From: Halanaerobiaceae bacterium
GTDB taxonomy: Bacteria > Bacillota_F > Halanaerobiia > Halanaerobiales > CSSED10-376
Reading direction: 5' to 3'
NCBI GenBank assembly: GCA_003557445.1
Contig: PWOK01000288.1
Coordinates: 1-14,255 of the forward strand
Length of the DNA stretch: 14,255 nucleotides
Positions 1 through 5,859 of the stretch are shown piece by piece. The notes under the pieces were generated by a model, which saw only the letters and a program-made list of their open reading frames with translations, made no database searches and had not been told where the DNA came from. Made by a program: the position numbers and the translations under genes. Numbering within the stretch: position 1 is the stretch's first letter; the number at the start of each line of letters is the position of its first letter.

Positions 1-9
1 AGTAAACTA

Positions 10-38
10 TTGACTCTATATGGAATTAATAGTATAAT
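10..38 (+). promoter_or_regulatory. Sigma-A-type promoter of abrB
   Basis: TTGACT at 10-15 and a perfect TATAAT at 33-38 are separated by exactly 17 bp. Transcription would start near 45, leaving a leader of about 40 nt before the abrB ATG at 85. This shows that the upstream in-frame start at position 10 cannot be the real one, because it lies inside the promoter. A second TTGACG at 52-57 has no well-spaced -10 element. Confidence 0.8.
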
Positions 39-84
39 TAACTTAGATTTCTTGACGAAATTTGTAAAAGAAAGGGGGATTATA

Positions 85-327
85 ATGAAATCTACCGGTA
101 TAGTAAGAAAAATTGATGATCTTGGAAGAATGGTAATTCCTATCGAATTACGTAAAACTATGAAAATCGATAAAAAAGATCCAATGGAAATTTTTGTCGA
201 TGGCGAAAAAATAGTTTTGACCAAATATGAACCAGCCTGTACTTTCTGTGGAAGTGCAGATGATACAGTAGAATTTAAAAATAAGATCATCTGTGAAGAA
301 TGTATGACAAGTATGAAAGATTTATAA
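85..327 (+). CDS. abrB: AbrB-family transition-state regulator with a four-cysteine C-terminus
   Basis: 80-residue DNA-binding protein. Residues 1-48 form the swapped-hairpin AbrB/SpoVT domain: KSTGIVRKIDDLGRMVIP is nearly identical to the start of Bacillus subtilis AbrB, a repressor of stationary-phase and sporulation genes. The ATG at 85 is preceded by the ribosome-binding site AAAGGGGG and lies downstream of the promoter. The C-terminal part differs from Bacillus AbrB. Instead of the usual oligomerisation domain it is about 30 residues with C52-x2-C55 and C70-x2-C73, a zinc-ribbon-like pattern. Metal binding is inferred from cysteine spacing only. It is the only plus-strand gene here and converges on sleB, with a terminator between them. 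The DNA-binding domain assignment is firm; the regulon is unknown. Confidence 0.9.
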   Translation: MKSTGIVRKIDDLGRMVIPIELRKTMKIDKKDPMEIFVDGEKIVLTKYEPACTFCGSADDTVEFKNKIICEECMTSMKDL

Positions 328-372
328 TTAACAAACAGATAACTTCTGTAAGTATTTTATATAAAGATACAT

Positions 373-416
373 AAGTCAGCACCCTTTTAAATAAAAGGAT
401 GCTGACTTTTAGTTTT
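373..416 (+). terminator. Rho-independent terminator of abrB
   Basis: A 16-nt arm at 373-388 pairs with 393-408 (one C/A mismatch, AAAT loop) and is followed on the plus strand by TTTTAGTTTTTT. On the minus strand the hairpin is not followed by a T-run, so it mainly serves abrB, although it lies just past the sleB stop and could also slow transcripts from that side. Confidence 0.85.
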
Positions 417-429
417 TTATATAATTTTT

Positions 430-1125
430 TTAACCAGCAAAAACATGATTACCTATTCTTTTAATTATTGGTCTCTGTGATATCCATTCTAAATTGGTAG
501 CTACTTCAGGATTGTAAAAGAATAAAGCATTATGTGTTGGATCATAACCCAAAAGAGCAGCTCTGGCTGCATCAAGTGTCTCCTGATCAGGGTAATATAA
601 ATTAGCCTGTCCATCGAATAAACAGCTAAACTGGTTATTCTGTAAGATAACTTCCCTTATGGAGTTAGGAAATTTATCACTTTCTACTCTGTTTAAAACT
701 ACTGCAGCTACAGCAACTTTACCTTTAAAAAGTTCACCACGTGCTTCACCATGAATTATCCGGGCCAGCATTAAAATTTCATCCCGGGGATAATTCATAC
801 GGCTCAAAAGTCCATCATCAGGTAAATGGCTGAATGTTTCAGGACCGGCTATACCATCAACTTTAATTTGCTTGGCCTCTTGAAATTTTTTGACTGCTGT
901 TTCAGTATTTCTTCCATACAATCCATCAATATTATAATTATAATAATTCATATTTTTTAATTTCCTCTGTAATATAGCAACATCAGCCCCTTCATCCCCT
1001 CTTCTCAATACTCTTTGACCAATTTCCAGATAATAATGGGTATCAGCTTCTGCTAATTCAGAGTAATACAACATAACAAATGAAAGAAGTAATACAAGAA
1101 TCACAACTTTCTGTTTAAATTTCAT
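430..1125 (-). CDS. sleB: Spore cortex-lytic enzyme, SleB type
   Basis: 231-residue exported cell-wall hydrolase, predicted to be a lytic transglycosylase acting on muramic-lactam-containing spore cortex during germination. Residues 1-27 form a basic then hydrophobic signal or anchor segment. Residues about 36-100 are a PG_binding_1 repeat (VLRRGDEGADVAILQRKL, then DGLYG and VDGIAG). Residues about 113-231 are the Hydrolase_2 (SleB/CwlJ) catalytic domain, with ARIIHGEARGE at 121-131; E127 matches the catalytic glutamate of the family. The ATG at 1125 follows AAAGGAGG (1133-1140), whereas the longer upstream reading frame lies inside yqeG. The ribosome-binding site overlaps the yqeG stop codon, so the two genes are co-transcribed. 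A related vegetative hydrolase (CwlJ-like) is possible, but the binding domain plus signal peptide fit SleB. No YpeB partner gene follows; abrB is next on the opposite strand. Confidence 0.88.
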   Translation of the reverse strand: MKFKQKVVILVLLLSFVMLYYSELAEADTHYYLEIGQRVLRRGDEGADVAILQRKLKNMNYYNYNIDGLYGRNTETAVKKFQEAKQIKVDGIAGPETFSHLPDDGLLSRMNYPRDEILMLARIIHGEARGELFKGKVAVAAVVLNRVESDKFPNSIREVILQNNQFSCLFDGQANLYYPDQETLDAARAALLGYDPTHNALFFYNPEVATNLEWISQRPIIKRIGNHVFAG

Positions 1126-1138
1126 ATCAATACCTCCT

Positions 1139-1636
1139 TTAAAACTGTTGATCTCTTTTAAAAACCAAACTCTCAATAAAGCGGACAAATTTAGTTACAA
1201 AAAATTCTTTTTCTCCCATTGGATCAACAAGTATGGTTTTCAAACCAGCTCTATTTCCTCCCAGCACATCAGTAAATATTTGATCACCTATTACAGCTGT
1301 TTCACTTTTATCAAGTTTCAATATATGGTTAAGGGCTTTTTTAAAAGCCTTTTTACTCGGTTTAACTGCCTGTCCTAAAGCAGGTAAATTTAATTCTTTA
1401 CGAAAAAATTTAACTCTTTTTTCCCTGCCATTTGATACCAGACAAACTTTAAAATTCATTTTCTTTAAGGTCTGAAACCAGTCCAAAACATCATTCATAA
1501 CTTCTTTTTTTTCATAAGGAACAATCGTATTATCTATATCACATATAATTCCTTTTATATTATCATCTTTTAATTTTTGCAGATCAATTTCAAATATATT
1601 TTTATAATAATGGTCGGGTACAAGTATTTTTAACAT
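1139..1636 (-). CDS. yqeG: YqeG-family HAD-IIIA phosphatase
   Basis: 165-residue cytosolic or membrane-associated HAD phosphatase. All HAD motifs are visible: nucleophile motif DIDNT (D33, D35), S68 in VSNG, K92 in AVKPSKKA, and GDQIFTDVLGGNRAG with D118 and D123. The family is related to yeast Gep4, a phosphatidylglycerophosphate phosphatase of the cardiolipin pathway, so a role in phosphatidylglycerol synthesis is plausible but not shown by the sequence. The ATG at 1636 is preceded by AGGTGG at good spacing. The gene stands first behind a sigma-A promoter (1691-1719) and is followed after 13 bp by sleB. In B. subtilis yqeG heads a different operon (yqeH, aroE, nadD and others), so this coupling to a spore gene is a local arrangement. 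Confidence 0.88.
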   Translation of the reverse strand: MLKILVPDHYYKNIFEIDLQKLKDDNIKGIICDIDNTIVPYEKKEVMNDVLDWFQTLKKMNFKVCLVSNGREKRVKFFRKELNLPALGQAVKPSKKAFKKALNHILKLDKSETAVIGDQIFTDVLGGNRAGLKTILVDPMGEKEFFVTKFVRFIESLVFKRDQQF

Positions 1637-1690
1637 CTTTTTACCACCTAATTTGCTACTTATTTACTATTATTACTTTTTCATTTATTA

Positions 1691-1719
1691 ACTATACATT
1701 AAGAAAAATTAAAAGTCAA
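1691..1719 (-). promoter_or_regulatory. Sigma-A-type promoter of yqeG-sleB
   Basis: On the minus strand TTGACT (1719-1714) and TATAGT (1696-1691) are exactly 17 bp apart. Predicted transcription start is near 1684, giving a leader of about 48 nt before yqeG. The rest of the 230-bp gap up to sigK is very AT-rich, with long T-runs on the plus strand, and holds no other element I can support. Confidence 0.72.
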
Positions 1720-1841
1720 ATAAATATACTACATTTTTCAATAAATATTTTATAACATTTTTCTTTATTTTTTTTATTCTGTTTTTTTTTACCATTAATT
1801 AAAGTTTAACATATAATTGGTTTTTTTTCAACCCTTTCTAT

Positions 1842-1868
1842 AAAAAAACCCTTTCGGGATAGTTTTTT
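1842..1868 (-). terminator. Probable terminator after sigK
   Basis: On the minus strand an A-run (1868-1863) overlapping the sigK stop codon is followed by CTAT, CCC (1858-1856), a GAAA loop, GGG (1851-1849) and seven T residues (1848-1842). The GC core is only 3 bp but is capped by a stable GNRA-type loop, and the A-run can pair with the T-run if CTAT is bulged. The word AACCCTTTC occurs twice on the plus strand (1830-1838 and 1848-1856), as if the element were partly duplicated. Confidence 0.55.
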
Positions 1869-2571
1869 ACACTATTTCTTTATTCTCAAAAAGAATACTT
1901 AATTTATTAATAGCTTTTTTTTCTATTCTGGAAACATAAGAACGTGAAATACCAAGAATGGAAGCAACTTCTTTTTGAGTTAATTTTTCACCATCAAAAA
2001 GGCCATAACGTAATTCTACTACCTTTCTTTCTCTTTCAGGCAATTCTTTTAACTTTTCATATAATAATTCCTTATTGATATTTTTTTCAACTTTTTCAAT
2101 AATTGATATTTCTTCTGAACTAATAATATCCATCAATTTTATTTCATTTCCTTCTTTGTCTGACCCAATAGATTCCTGTAATAATTTTTCTTGATTTAAC
2201 TTCCTGGTAGATCTAAGATGCATGAGTATTTGATTTTCAACACAGCGGGCTGCATAAGTTGCCAGTTTTGTGTTTTTGCTCATATCATAGGTGTTTATAC
2301 CTTTTATTAAACCAATGGTTCCTATTGATATCAAATCTTCATTATCTGTATGAACAGTATCAAATTTTTTTACAATATGAGCAACCAGTCTTAAATTGTG
2401 TTTGATCAGTATATTACGGGCTGTTTTGTTTCCCTGTTGCATCATTTTTAAATATTTTTTTTCTTCATCTGGATCCAGTGGTTCAGGAAACACTTTACCA
2501 TTTCTTATATAAGAAACAAATAACAGTAAACCTTCCAGTACTTTTGATAAAAAAACAAACAAAAAGTCCAC
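1867..2571 (-). CDS. sigK: RNA polymerase sporulation sigma factor sigma-K (pro-form)
   Basis: 234-residue sigma-70-family factor for late mother-cell transcription in sporulation. Region 2 (roughly residues 57-123) contains HNLRLVAHIVKKF, EDLISIGTIGLIKGI and KLATYAARCVENQILMHLR, close to B. subtilis sigma-K. Region 4 near the end has LPERERKVVELRYG and a helix-turn-helix ISRSYVSRIEKKA. The hydrophobic first 20 residues resemble the pro-peptide removed by SpoIVFB; LLLFVSYIRNG places Ser20-Tyr21 where the Bacillus protein is cut. The listed start is GTG, but the only good Shine-Dalgarno (GGGGGTGG) abuts it and better serves a TTG three codons in (2562). The gene is intact: no skin-like element interrupts it. 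It follows a DUF4911 gene by 47 bp, and I find no convincing sigma-E promoter in that gap. Confidence 0.92.
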   Translation of the reverse strand: MDFLFVFLSKVLEGLLLFVSYIRNGKVFPEPLDPDEEKKYLKMMQQGNKTARNILIKHNLRLVAHIVKKFDTVHTDNEDLISIGTIGLIKGINTYDMSKNTKLATYAARCVENQILMHLRSTRKLNQEKLLQESIGSDKEGNEIKLMDIISSEEISIIEKVEKNINKELLYEKLKELPERERKVVELRYGLFDGEKLTQKEVASILGISRSYVSRIEKKAINKLSILFENKEIV

Positions 2572-2618
2572 CCCCAGACTATATTTACATATATATGAGG
2601 TGAACCAGCAGATAGTGA

Positions 2619-2852
2619 TTAATTTTTTAGAATTTCTAAAGGAAATTTTTTCTTGAAATCCCTTAATATCTTGAGTACATCTTTTTTGGTTCCTTCTGTA
2701 ACATCAATATATATTATTTCTTCTTCATCCTGATTTACTGTAACTGAAGCCAGACCTTCATAGGATTTAAAAACCATATCTATAAATACAATCTGCTCAT
2801 GAGGAACCTTAACTATAATCTGTTGAGTATCATTTTCTTTCATCAATATCAC
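2619..2852 (-). CDS. DUF4911 family small protein
   Basis: 77-residue acidic, soluble protein of unknown function. Sequence such as IIVKVPHEQIVFIDMVFKSYEGLASV, followed by strand-forming IIYIDVT and a C-terminal helix (KKDVLKILRDFKKKF), fits the DUF4911 family, whose members often lie beside U32 genes. It looks like one compact alpha/beta domain with no signal peptide, membrane segment or catalytic motif. It overlaps the end of the U32 gene by 23 bp. The GTG start at 2852 has AAGGA eight bases upstream; an ATG three codons later (2843) is the alternative. Overlap and neighbourhood suggest a role linked to the U32 protein, but this is inference. Confidence 0.75.
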   Translation of the reverse strand: MILMKENDTQQIIVKVPHEQIVFIDMVFKSYEGLASVTVNQDEEEIIYIDVTEGTKKDVLKILRDFKKKFPLEILKN

Positions 2853-4077
2853 AACCCTGATCCTTTTCTTTTCGAATTAAATAATATGGTTTAACCGGTT
2901 TTTTAAGGGGAATTCTAATTAACTCACCTGGATGAGGGGCTTTTTCAACCTTTTTATTTTCTTCATTAATAATATAATCGATTTTCATATTAAATATTTC
3001 TGCCGAAGGACCGATAATTTCAATTCTATCCCCTTTTTTTAATTTATTTCTTACTTCTACTACCGCTTCTTTATTTTTATTATCATATTCTCTAATAATA
3101 CCCATAAAATCATAAGTACGACGATAAGCAGATGATTGGTGATACTGTTTTTTTACCCGGGAATCATCTATAAAAAAACCTGTTGTATAAACTCTATGGC
3201 TGATTTTTTTTAATTCATTTAACCATTCTTCTTTAAATCTATATTTTTCTCCGGCTTCATAAAAAGAATCGATTGCCTGTCTGTAAACACCGGTCACAGT
3301 GGCCACATAATGTAAACCTTTCATACGTCCTTCAATTTTAAAACTATTTATTCCTGTCTCTATTAATTCTGGAATATATTCAATCAAACAGAGATCTCTT
3401 GAATTTAAGATATAACTACCCTTCTCATCTTCAAATACAGGAAAATATTCACCAGGTCTCTCTTTTTCCATTAAAAAATATTGCCAGCGACAGCTGTGGG
3501 CACATTTACCCCGGTTGGGATCCCTATCAGTAAGGTAATTACTTAAAAGACAGCGTCCAGAATAAGAAATACACATGGCTCCATGTATAAAAGCTTCCAG
3601 TTCTATTTCAGTTTTTTCATTAATTTCTTTTATCTCCTTTTGATTTAATTCCCGGGCCAGGATAATTCTCTCTATTCCCTGTTCAGCCCAAAAAGAAGCA
3701 CTTTTCCAGTTGACAGTATTGGCCTGGGTACTCAGATGAAGAGGAATTTTAATATTATTTTCCCTGATTATTTTTAGTACACCGGGATCAGATATAATTA
3801 GTCCATCAACTCCAATATCCTGTAAATGTAAAAGATATTGTGGTAAATCCTTCAAATCCTGATTATGAGGAATCATATTTACAGTTATATAGATATTAAC
3901 ATTATATTTATGACAAAACTCAGTTCCCTCTTTTAAATCATCTAAAGAAAAATTATCAGCTGCTGCCCTTAAGCCATAATTAAAACCACCACAATAGACA
4001 GCATCTGCACCATAAATTACAGCAATTTTTAATTTTTCAAGATTTCCGGCAGGTGCCAGTAATTCTACTTTTCCCAT
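2830..4077 (-). CDS. U32-family protein, YrrO/TrhP-like (tRNA U34 hydroxylation)
   Basis: 415-residue protein of the family once called peptidase U32. Members YegQ/TrhP (E. coli) and YrrN/YrrO (B. subtilis) are needed for 5-hydroxyuridine at the tRNA wobble position, using prephenate, rather than for proteolysis. The N-terminal barrel starts ELLAPAGNLEKLKIAVIYGADAVY; the family signature at 161-179 reads EAFIHGAMCISYSGRCLLS. Cysteines C169, C176, C192 and C230 have spacing very like the 4Fe-4S ligands of the U32 proteins UbiU/UbiV, so a cluster is likely (inference). A C-terminal beta domain covers about 325-405. The ATG at 4077 is preceded by AGGAG at 9 nt, 20 bp after mltG. In B. subtilis mltG is followed by yrrM, yrrN, yrrO; here only one U32 gene is present and it best fits the yrrO position. 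Confidence 0.85.
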   Translation of the reverse strand: MGKVELLAPAGNLEKLKIAVIYGADAVYCGGFNYGLRAAADNFSLDDLKEGTEFCHKYNVNIYITVNMIPHNQDLKDLPQYLLHLQDIGVDGLIISDPGVLKIIRENNIKIPLHLSTQANTVNWKSASFWAEQGIERIILARELNQKEIKEINEKTEIELEAFIHGAMCISYSGRCLLSNYLTDRDPNRGKCAHSCRWQYFLMEKERPGEYFPVFEDEKGSYILNSRDLCLIEYIPELIETGINSFKIEGRMKGLHYVATVTGVYRQAIDSFYEAGEKYRFKEEWLNELKKISHRVYTTGFFIDDSRVKKQYHQSSAYRRTYDFMGIIREYDNKNKEAVVEVRNKLKKGDRIEIIGPSAEIFNMKIDYIINEENKKVEKAPHPGELIRIPLKKPVKPYYLIRKEKDQGCDIDERK

Positions 4078-4097
4078 CTAATTCATCTCCTGTTTTT

Positions 4098-5096
4098 TCA
4101 TTGGTCTGAACGATATTTCTGTAATTCATAAATGTGTTCCTGATAGGTTTCAGTAAAAATATGACTCCCATCATTAACCGCAAAATAAAATAAATAATCT
4201 GTTTCCAGGGGGTTAATAGAAGCCTGTAGGGCATTATCACCCGGATTACATATTGGACCCGGTGGTAATCCCCTGTTTAAATAGGTATTATAAAGGGAGT
4301 TAATACGTAAATCACTATATAAAATTACCTCTTTTCTTTCTTCCATAATATACTGTATTGTAGCATCAATTTGTAATAGCATATTTTGTTCAAGCCTGTT
4401 ATATATAACACCGGCTATAAGAGGTTTTTCTTCTGGCAGTTTTGCTTCTTTTTCTATCATAGAAGCTATGGTAATAATTTCATATGGTGTATATTTCAGA
4501 TTAAGATTATTTAATTTATGCCACCAGTTCCTTTCAAATTCTCTAACAAAAACCTTCATAATATTTTCAGGTGTAAAATCATGTGGTATTTCATAAGTGC
4601 TGGGATAAAGAAATCCTTCTAATTTATAAATGGTATCCTCCTTATTTATATTTAACATGTCCTCTAAAAAGGCAGCATTTTTCGCCACCTGTAAAAATTG
4701 GTTTTTATCATATTCTGTTAAATCAGCCAGACGGTCCACCAGTTGTTCAGCTGTAAAACCTTCTGGTATGGTTATTCTAAAAGTAGCAATATTACCTTTT
4801 GTAATATTTTTTAATATTGTCCACATAGAATCAGCTGGACTTAATTGATAATATCCAGCCTGTAATTTATGATCTTTATCACTAATACTGGCAACAATAT
4901 TAAAAATTAAAGGTGATGAAATTAAATTATTATTATAAAGAATTTCTGCTATTTGTTGACTTGTTGACCCTGATGGTATTCTGATCATCATATATTGATC
5001 ACTATTGGGATCAACAGGACCTATTAAAGAAACTATCCGAATTATCACTGTAATAAGCAAAATACATATAAAAAAAACTATTCCTGAACGTTTCAA
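4098..5096 (-). CDS. mltG: Endolytic peptidoglycan transglycosylase MltG
   Basis: 332-residue inner-membrane enzyme that cleaves nascent glycan strands and helps set their length. Residues 6-26 are one membrane segment with a short basic N-terminus; residues about 36-85 form the LysM-like subdomain (RIPSGSTSQQIAEIL), and the YceG catalytic domain runs from about 105 to the end. The motif ASMIEKEAKL places the catalytic glutamate at E215, equivalent to E. coli E218. IDATIQY, YNTYLNRGLPPGPICNPG and ALQASINP are conserved family stretches. The start is TTG, supported by a very strong GGGGGAGGG six bases upstream. It corresponds to yrrL of B. subtilis. It begins a mltG-U32-DUF4911-sigK series, with a possible promoter just upstream (5133-5161). 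Confidence 0.94.
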   Translation of the reverse strand: MKRSGIVFFICILLITVIIRIVSLIGPVDPNSDQYMMIRIPSGSTSQQIAEILYNNNLISSPLIFNIVASISDKDHKLQAGYYQLSPADSMWTILKNITKGNIATFRITIPEGFTAEQLVDRLADLTEYDKNQFLQVAKNAAFLEDMLNINKEDTIYKLEGFLYPSTYEIPHDFTPENIMKVFVREFERNWWHKLNNLNLKYTPYEIITIASMIEKEAKLPEEKPLIAGVIYNRLEQNMLLQIDATIQYIMEERKEVILYSDLRINSLYNTYLNRGLPPGPICNPGDNALQASINPLETDYLFYFAVNDGSHIFTETYQEHIYELQKYRSDQ

Positions 5097-5132
5097 ATTA
5101 GCCCTCCCCCATCACATACATAATTTATTAAA

Positions 5133-5161
5133 ATTATATCAAATTATTAATTATGATGCAA
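5133..5161 (-). promoter_or_regulatory. Possible promoter of the mltG unit
   Basis: A perfect TATAAT (5138-5133 on the minus strand) lies 17 bp from a poor -35 hexamer, TTGCAT (5161-5156). Start of transcription would be near 5126, about 30 nt before mltG. The -35 element overlaps the last codons of the preceding small gene. In AT-rich DNA a good -10 can arise by chance, so this is a moderate call. Confidence 0.42.
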
Positions 5162-5453
5162 TTTCCTCCAGGCAGGTTCCCTCTTTGATATATATATTGG
5201 CTCTATTAATCACAGTGATAATTACAACTTTATTAAATCTAACTTCTATAATTACTGCTATATCATTTTCCTGATCTATAATTGCAATCTCTTCTCCTGT
5301 ATTATTATAAAATAACACTTTAAAATTTAATTCTCTTACAACATTAATTACGGTTTTTTCTTTTATATTCCTTTCCCTCATTCTTTCAAAGGCATGATCT
5401 GTTGTTTCTATCCTGAAATATCTATTTGATATTTGAAATTCCTCGAGTAACAC
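5151..5453 (-). CDS. Small DUF4258/RelE-fold-like protein
   Basis: 100-residue soluble protein. The segment DHAFERMRERNIKEKTVINV at 19-38 followed by two strand-like stretches (EEIAIIDQENDIAVIIEV and NKVVIITVINR) is the layout of DUF4258 proteins, a group related to RelE/BrnT-type toxins (H20, R24 and R28 would be the conserved polar residues). Assignment is by pattern only. The GTG start at 5453 is supported by GGGGGAGG with a spacer of nine T residues. It has its own 133-bp leader rich in inverted repeats and sits where B. subtilis has no gene between yrzB and mltG. No antitoxin-like partner is adjacent, so a toxin role should not be assumed; it may be a stand-alone regulator or an RNA-binding protein. 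Confidence 0.6.
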   Translation of the reverse strand: MLLEEFQISNRYFRIETTDHAFERMRERNIKEKTVINVVRELNFKVLFYNNTGEEIAIIDQENDIAVIIEVRFNKVVIITVINRANIYIKEGTCLEEIAS

Positions 5454-5475
5454 AAAAAAAAACCTCCCCCAACTA

Positions 5476-5513
5476 TGTTAATAGAACCAGGCTTTAACCT
5501 GTTTCTATTAACA
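5476..5513 (-). repeat. Imperfect 16-bp hairpin upstream of the DUF4258 gene
   Basis: TGTTAATAGAACCAGG (5476-5491) and CCTGTTTCTATTAACA (5498-5513) are inverted repeats with one mismatch and a 6-nt loop. In the minus-strand transcript the hairpin ends five bases before the GGGGGAGG ribosome-binding site. It has no T-run after it on either strand, so it is not a terminator. It could control translation or be a dyad operator. Confidence 0.75.
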
Positions 5514-5548
5514 GTATATCCCTCAAAAAAAAGTCTATACTGTTAATA
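5506..5548. repeat. Perfect 13-bp inverted repeat sharing an arm with the adjacent hairpin
   Basis: TATTAACAGTATA (5506-5518) and TATACTGTTAATA (5536-5548) are perfect inverted repeats separated by 17 bp. The first arm overlaps 5498-5513, the arm of the neighbouring hairpin, so in RNA the two structures exclude each other. As DNA, the half-site TGTTAATA occurs three times in alternating orientation (5476-5483, 5506-5513 inverted, 5541-5548), as in a multi-site operator. Confidence 0.7.
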
Positions 5549-5586
5549 ATTGAGAGAAGTAACAATATCATTCATAAAAAATTTAA

Positions 5587-5859
5587 TTAATTATTAATAT
5601 AAGCTTCTTTTACTTTTTCAAATTCTTCTTCATCCTCTATGATAGAAAGAACTTCAGATTCACCTTCTTTGAATAATTTTAAGACCAGAGCTTCATCCTG
5701 ATCATATTTTCCTTCCTCTGAAGGAATCAATATCAAATACCTATTATCATCAAGATTTATTTCCTGTTCAATATAAAATCTTTCTTCATTATCATCCTCA
5801 ATTAATACCAGCTCATCAGTTTCTTCATCTACTTTGAATTTACCTTCTTTTTGTTTCAC
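5587..5859 (-). CDS. yrzB: DUF1292 family protein (YrzB)
   Basis: 90-residue strongly acidic soluble protein of unknown function. DELVLIEDDNEERFYIEQEI, a central RYLILIPSEE and an acidic C-terminal helix (IEDEEEFEKVKEAYINN) are typical of DUF1292. The GTG start at 5859 has a perfect AGGAGG eight bases upstream; the longer frame upstream lies within ruvX and is not used. It overlaps the end of ruvX by 20 bp, so translation is probably coupled. It holds the same position (ruvX-yrzB-mltG) as in B. subtilis. It closes the alaS operon: a 133-bp gap with inverted repeats follows. Confidence 0.85.
   Translation of the reverse strand: MKQKEGKFKVDEETDELVLIEDDNEERFYIEQEINLDDNRYLILIPSEEGKYDQDEALVLKLFKEGESEVLSIIEDEEEFEKVKEAYINN

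Noticed and set aside
373..408. Bidirectional terminator also serving sleB
   Set aside because: On the minus strand the hairpin is followed by ATGTATCTTTAT, not a clean T-run, so only the plus-strand call is supported.
1720..1830. Long T-runs between yqeG and sigK as a replication or regulatory element
   Set aside because: No repeated box, dyad or DnaA-box pattern was found; it looks like ordinary AT-rich spacer.
2572..2618. Sigma-E promoter directly upstream of sigK
   Set aside because: TCATATATATG vaguely resembles a sigma-E -10 element but no acceptable -35 lies at the right distance.
4037..4240. Open frame on the minus strand spanning the mltG-U32 junction
   Set aside because: It overlaps the ends of two well-supported genes in another frame and has no family resemblance or ribosome-binding site.
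5151..5453. Toxin-antitoxin pair
   Set aside because: Only a toxin-fold-like gene is present; neither neighbour (yrzB, mltG) resembles an antitoxin.
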